Shown here piece after piece: positions 6,184-8,895 of a stretch of 8,895 nt of DNA. Below the pieces are notes generated by a model that was not told the origin of the DNA, ran no database searches, and worked only from the letters and a program-made list of their open reading frames with translations. The stretch is taken from assembly GCA_021730835.1 (NCBI GenBank), contig JAKFYP010000207.1, positions 1-8,895 of the forward strand, read 5' to 3'. The DNA comes from Alphaproteobacteria bacterium (lineage in GTDB: Bacteria > Pseudomonadota > Alphaproteobacteria > Rickettsiales > UBA998). A program made the position numbers and the translations under genes. The first letter of the stretch is position 1. Each line of letters starts with the position of its first letter.

Positions 6184-6516
6184 GTGCGCTATTTGTTTAT
6201 CTCCGCCTGTTGCTCGCTTCTGCTGGCTGCACCAACCGTCTGGGCTGAGGATGCCCCGGCTTATACGCTGACGATCAAGGAACACCGGTTTACCCCGGCC
6301 ACGCTGGAAGTGCCCGCCGGGAAAAAAGTAAAGCTTGAGATTGTCAATGAGGACGCAACGCCCGAGGAATTTGAAAGCCACGATTTCAACCGGGAGAAAA
6401 TCATCAAGGGCAACAGCCGGGGCGTAGTATTTGTCGGCCCGCTAAAACCGGGCAGTTACGCTTTTTTCGGTGAATTCCACGAGGACACCGCCAAGGGAAC
6501 CTTGATTGCGAAATAA
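6184..6516 (+). CDS. Periplasmic cupredoxin-fold protein paired with the FTR1 permease
   Basis: This is a 110-residue secreted protein. Residues 1-21 form a signal peptide ending VWA before EDAPAYTL. The rest is a single cupredoxin beta-sandwich (YTLTIKEHRFTPATLEVPAGKKVKL, then LKPGSYAFFGEFHE). In copper cupredoxins this last loop holds Cys, His and Met. Here the Cys position is Gly96, His99 is kept, and the Met position is not a Met, so it is unlikely to be a type 1 copper electron carrier. Cupredoxin proteins of this kind beside FTR1 genes are thought to deliver or handle iron in the periplasm, as the EfeO cupredoxin domain does. The start is GTG at 6184, chosen for the AAGGA seven bases upstream and the signal peptide that begins there. 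Ten bases separate its stop from the ATG of the permease gene. Regulation is probably by the Fur-like site just upstream. Confidence 0.85.
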   Translation: MRYLFISACCSLLLAAPTVWAEDAPAYTLTIKEHRFTPATLEVPAGKKVKLEIVNEDATPEEFESHDFNREKIIKGNSRGVVFVGPLKPGSYAFFGEFHEDTAKGTLIAK

Positions 6517-6525
6517 TGTTACGCC

Positions 6526-7356
6526 ATGCTCGCTTCCGCCATTATTATTTTCCGTGAAGTATTAGAGATCGTGCTGATCGTCGGAATCGTGCTGGCGGCA
6601 ACGCGTAACCTTCCCGGGCGGATGCGCTGGATTTTCGGCGGGTTCGCGGGCGGGCTGGCAGGTGCGGCGCTGGTAGCCGTCTTTACCGATACCATCTCGA
6701 ATTTCGCCGAAGGAGTCGGTCAGGAACTGTTCAATGCCGGGGTTTTACTTGTGGCCGCGTTGTTTATCGGCTGGACGGTGCTCTGGATGAGCCGCCATGC
6801 CCACGAGATGAAAGGCCATTTCTCCAGCGTCGGCGAGCGTATCCGGCAAGGCTCCCTGCCCTGCTATATGCTGTCGCTGACCATCGCGCTTGCTATCTGG
6901 CGCGAAGGCTCGGAAATCGTCCTGTTCAGCTATGGGATGCTGGCCGCCGGGGAATCGGCGGCTACGCTTGTCGGCGGCGCGGTAATCGGGGGTGTGGCCG
7001 GGCTGGTAGTCGGGCTGCTGATGTATTTCGGTCTGATTGCCCTGAAGCCCAAATATTTTTTCCGGGTCACATCTATCCTGCTTGTGCTGCTGGTTGCCGG
7101 GATGGTTTCGCAGGCCACACAGTTTCTGATGGCCGCCGGTTACCTGAACGTGCTTTCCGGCACGGCGTGGGACAGTTCATGGCTGCTGAGCGAACAGAAT
7201 TATCTCGGGCAGGCGCTGAGCGCCCTGATCGGCTATACGCCGCGTCCGGCGCAAATTCAGGTTGCGCTTTACCTGCTGACCGTGTTGCTGCTGTTTGGAC
7301 TCATGCGCGCCGGAAACCGCCGCCTGACACCCGTATCTTCGCAAGCGGCTGTTTAA
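6526..7356 (+). CDS. FTR1-family high-affinity iron permease
   Basis: This is a 276-residue inner-membrane protein of the FTR1/EfeU (oxidase-dependent iron transporter) family. It carries both family iron-binding motifs of the REXXE type: R10-E-V-L-E14 in the first membrane segment and R126-E-G-S-E130 in the fourth. Hydrophobic segments are near residues 3-24, 36-54, 70-88, 112-138, 145-171, 181-201 and 246-261, matching the seven-helix fold. The length is normal. It starts ten bases after the cupredoxin stop. There is no clear ribosome binding site, so translation may be coupled to the upstream gene. The two genes form a small iron-import unit. The DyP-type peroxidase (EfeB) of complete EfeUOB systems is not in the window. 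Its stop codon overlaps that of the convergent Q-rich gene. Lead or other metal transport by FTR1 relatives is a less likely alternative. Confidence 0.92.
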   Translation: MLASAIIIFREVLEIVLIVGIVLAATRNLPGRMRWIFGGFAGGLAGAALVAVFTDTISNFAEGVGQELFNAGVLLVAALFIGWTVLWMSRHAHEMKGHFSSVGERIRQGSLPCYMLSLTIALAIWREGSEIVLFSYGMLAAGESAATLVGGAVIGGVAGLVVGLLMYFGLIALKPKYFFRVTSILLVLLVAGMVSQATQFLMAAGYLNVLSGTAWDSSWLLSEQNYLGQALSALIGYTPRPAQIQVALYLLTVLLLFGLMRAGNRRLTPVSSQAAV

Positions 7357-8063
7357 TTCCGGTGAACTTCAACACCCTGAGGCGGTTGCAACGTTGCCTG
7401 ATGAGCTACCGGAATCTGTATCTGACTGGCAGGCATTTGCTGCTGTGCAACGTGTCCCTGAGCCTGCATCATAGCCGCCTGCTCGGCCTGCGCCTGCGCA
7501 TTGGCCATTTGCATAAGCTGATTCATCGCCTGTAACTGCACCCATGCCACCGCCAGCTCCTGTTGCTGCGGATTGAGCGGCATGTCGGCAAATGCCTGCT
7601 GCACCTTCCCGGAGACCAGATCGCCCAGCATGCCGCTGATGACCTGCTGGTTCTGCATCAGAATCTGCTCGTGCTGCTGCGGCGGCACATTGGCAATTTG
7701 CAACGCGGAAGCGGCGCTGGCCGTCGCAACGGGAATTTCCTCGCTCGTCTGCATGGCGATGGCTTTCAGCATTGCCTGCTTTTGCGGCGGCAGGCTGGCA
7801 ACGAGTTGCTGCGCCATTTGCAGTTTCTGGCGGATTATTTGCTCCTCAGTGGGAGCGGTCGGCGCGGCGGCCTGATTCGGCATCATCGGGTTAGGCGCTG
7901 CCGCCGGATGCCCCTGCCCTGCATTGACATTGACAATGGGCGCGCCCGGCATCCCGGGCTGAACATGCACCGGGTGCTGCTGCGCGGCGGCAGTATGCAC
8001 CACCTGCATTTGCGGGGGATTTTGCTGCCCGGCCATTGTATGCTGCGTCATATTCGTGCTCAT
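7353..8063 (-). CDS. Glutamine/alanine/methionine-rich protein of unknown function
   Basis: I do not recognise this 236-residue protein. By hand count it has about 47 Gln (20%), about 40 Ala and 19 Met, one Trp, one Phe and no Cys. Residues 1-70 are Pro/Gly/His/Gln-rich and probably disordered. Residues 70-205 look helical and amphipathic (EEQIIRQKLQMAQQLVASLP, then PPQQHEQILMQNQQVISGML and ELAVAWVQLQAMNQLMQM). The tail is again Gln/Pro-rich. There is no signal peptide or membrane segment. The gene is believable because AAAGGAG lies a few bases before the ATG, an extended -10 precedes it, and synonymous codons are mixed rather than a simple triplet repeat. It converges with the permease gene, sharing overlapping stops. 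It is divergent from the ThiF-like gene, with 73 bases between their starts. A scaffold, RNA-binding or condensate-forming role would be pure speculation. Confidence 0.75.
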   Translation of the reverse strand: MSTNMTQHTMAGQQNPPQMQVVHTAAAQQHPVHVQPGMPGAPIVNVNAGQGHPAAAPNPMMPNQAAAPTAPTEEQIIRQKLQMAQQLVASLPPQKQAMLKAIAMQTSEEIPVATASAASALQIANVPPQQHEQILMQNQQVISGMLGDLVSGKVQQAFADMPLNPQQQELAVAWVQLQAMNQLMQMANAQAQAEQAAMMQAQGHVAQQQMPASQIQIPVAHQATLQPPQGVEVHRN

Positions 8064-8097
8064 TTCCTGCTCCTTTTCATGAGAATGATTTAAGGAT

Positions 8098-8106
8098 ACT
8101 ATACCA
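8098..8106 (-). promoter_or_regulatory. Extended -10 promoter element of the Q-rich gene
   Basis: On the minus strand TGG is followed at once by TATAGT, a TGn-extended -10 box matching consensus at five of six positions. It lies about 35 bases from the start codon, and no good -35 is visible, as is common for extended -10 promoters. A GAGAATGATT stretch (8081-8090) between it and the start faintly resembles half of a Fur box. Confidence 0.5.
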
Positions 8107-8136
8107 TCTCCCCGCCCCTTCTTGTATGACGGTTTG

Positions 8137-8895
8137 ATGACATTTTCTCTCCGCGATGAACAGAAACGACGTTATGCGCGCCACCTGCTGCTGCCGGAAA
8201 TCGGCGAGGCCGGGCAGGCCCGTTTGCTGGCATCCTCGGCGCTGGTCGTCGGCGCGGGCGGGCTGGGGGCGGCGGCGATATCCTATCTCGCGGCGGCGGG
8301 CATCGGGCGCATCGGGATTATTGAGCCGGATCACGTTGAATTATCGAATCTCAATCGCCAGATCATCCATGAAACCGGTGATATCGGCAGGCCCAAAGCC
8401 GAAAGCGCCGCCGACCGCATTCATGAGATCAATCCCGATTGCCAGGTGCAAACATGGAGGGCGTATTTCGGGCGGGATACACTCGATCCTGAGCCGGGTG
8501 GCTATGATATCCTCATTGACGGCAGCGATAATTTCGGGGCGCGCCATGCCATCAACCGGTTTTGTCTGGCACGGCGCATGCCGTTTATCCATGCGGCGGT
8601 GCGGGGGTTTGAGGCGCAACTAACCATTTTCAAACCGTGGCAGGGTGAGGCATTGCCCTGCTACCGCTGTTATATTCCCGAGCCGCCGCCGGAGCGCAAC
8701 GATTGCGCTGAGCGCGGTATAGCCGGGCCGCTGGCGGGAATTGCCGGGGCGATGCAGGCGATGGAGGCGATAAAAGAGTTGCTCGGTATGGGGCAAACGC
8801 TGGCCGGGCGGCTGTTGCGCTATGACGCGCTGGCCGGGGTGTGGCGGGAAAGCACGTTGCTGCGCGACCCCGAATGCCCGGAATGCGAGGTGTAT
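8137..8895 (+). CDS. ThiF/MoeB/HesA-family adenylating enzyme, 3' end outside window
   Basis: 253 codons are present, with no stop before the window edge. E1-like enzymes of this family use ATP to adenylate a carrier-protein C-terminus (ThiS, MoaD or similar) for sulfur transfer in thiamine, molybdopterin or related chemistry. The nucleotide site is GAGGLG (39-44), and EPDHVELSNLNRQ (63-75) holds the R/Q motif. K87 in GRPKAE and D128 in DGSDNF complete the ATP/Mg site. Zinc-binding pairs CYRC (175-178) and CPEC (247-250) are both present. C190 in NDCAERGIAGPLAGIAG is in the place of the family's reactive cysteine. The opening RRYARHLLLPEIGEAGQ is typical of MoeB/ThiF. The ATG at 8137 is chosen because the homologous N-terminus begins there; TTG at 8134 or 8122 is possible. 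No partner carrier gene is visible, so the pathway stays open. The length so far resembles MoeB (about 250), but a C-terminal rhodanese domain could follow. Confidence 0.9.
   Translation, partial: MTFSLRDEQKRRYARHLLLPEIGEAGQARLLASSALVVGAGGLGAAAISYLAAAGIGRIGIIEPDHVELSNLNRQIIHETGDIGRPKAESAADRIHEINPDCQVQTWRAYFGRDTLDPEPGGYDILIDGSDNFGARHAINRFCLARRMPFIHAAVRGFEAQLTIFKPWQGEALPCYRCYIPEPPPERNDCAERGIAGPLAGIAGAMQAMEAIKELLGMGQTLAGRLLRYDALAGVWRESTLLRDPECPECEVY

Noticed and set aside
8081..8090. Fur-box-like half site before the Q-rich gene
   Set aside because: Only one half resembles the consensus; the second half is missing, so it is not called as an operator.
7563..8093. 176-residue plus-strand open frame antisense to the Q-rich gene
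   Set aside because: It is Leu/Arg/His-rich as expected from reversed CAG/CTG-rich codons, and it has no ribosome binding site or domain. The minus strand has an AAAGGAG site and promoter element.

Overview
The window looks like chromosome from a Gram-negative bacterium, most probably an alphaproteobacterium. This is inferred from the porin style, the long pyruvate phosphate dikinase, the moderately high GC of the coding regions, and intergenic space crowded with palindromic repeats. No rRNA, tRNA, CRISPR array, integrase or recognisable transposase is visible.

Layout. Positions 1-690 hold no convincing gene. They are a stack of inverted-repeat elements ending in the terminator of a leftward porin gene (696-1802). 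The porin is bracketed by palindromes that share the 16-base arm TATGAGACCATTGCAT. To its right (1803-2438) lie a large hairpin, a collapsed repeat remnant, a structured segment ending in a rightward intrinsic terminator (a candidate small RNA), and about 340 bases of AT-richer sequence with no recognisable gene. A near-consensus promoter then drives a small toxin-antitoxin pair at 2439-3177. The antitoxin-like gene is intact. The PIN-domain (VapC-type) toxin has lost one base exactly at its conserved LPDAIH motif. Eighteen bases further on begins ppdK (3196-5907), intact and with all the catalytic signatures.

After ppdK comes a second palindromic element (5909-6063), related in its core to the one at 454-613. 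Next is a Fur-box-like site that precedes a two-gene iron-uptake unit: a periplasmic cupredoxin-fold protein lacking the usual copper ligands (6184-6516) and an FTR1-family iron permease (6526-7356). A glutamine-rich, low-complexity protein of unknown function (7353-8063, leftward) converges on the permease gene with overlapping stop codons. A ThiF/MoeB/HesA-type adenylating enzyme (8137 to the window edge) is divergent from it and incomplete.

How the parts work together. The porin supplies outer-membrane permeability. PPDK interconverts pyruvate and PEP. The cupredoxin/FTR1 pair probably imports iron under iron-dependent repression. The ThiF-like protein activates a carrier-protein C-terminus or related substrate in sulfur, cofactor or peptide chemistry. 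Apart from the cupredoxin/FTR1 pair and the toxin-antitoxin pair the genes look functionally unrelated. The most unusual content is intergenic: modular nested palindromes around the porin, a candidate terminated small RNA, a toxin broken at its active site, and the unexplained Q-rich protein.
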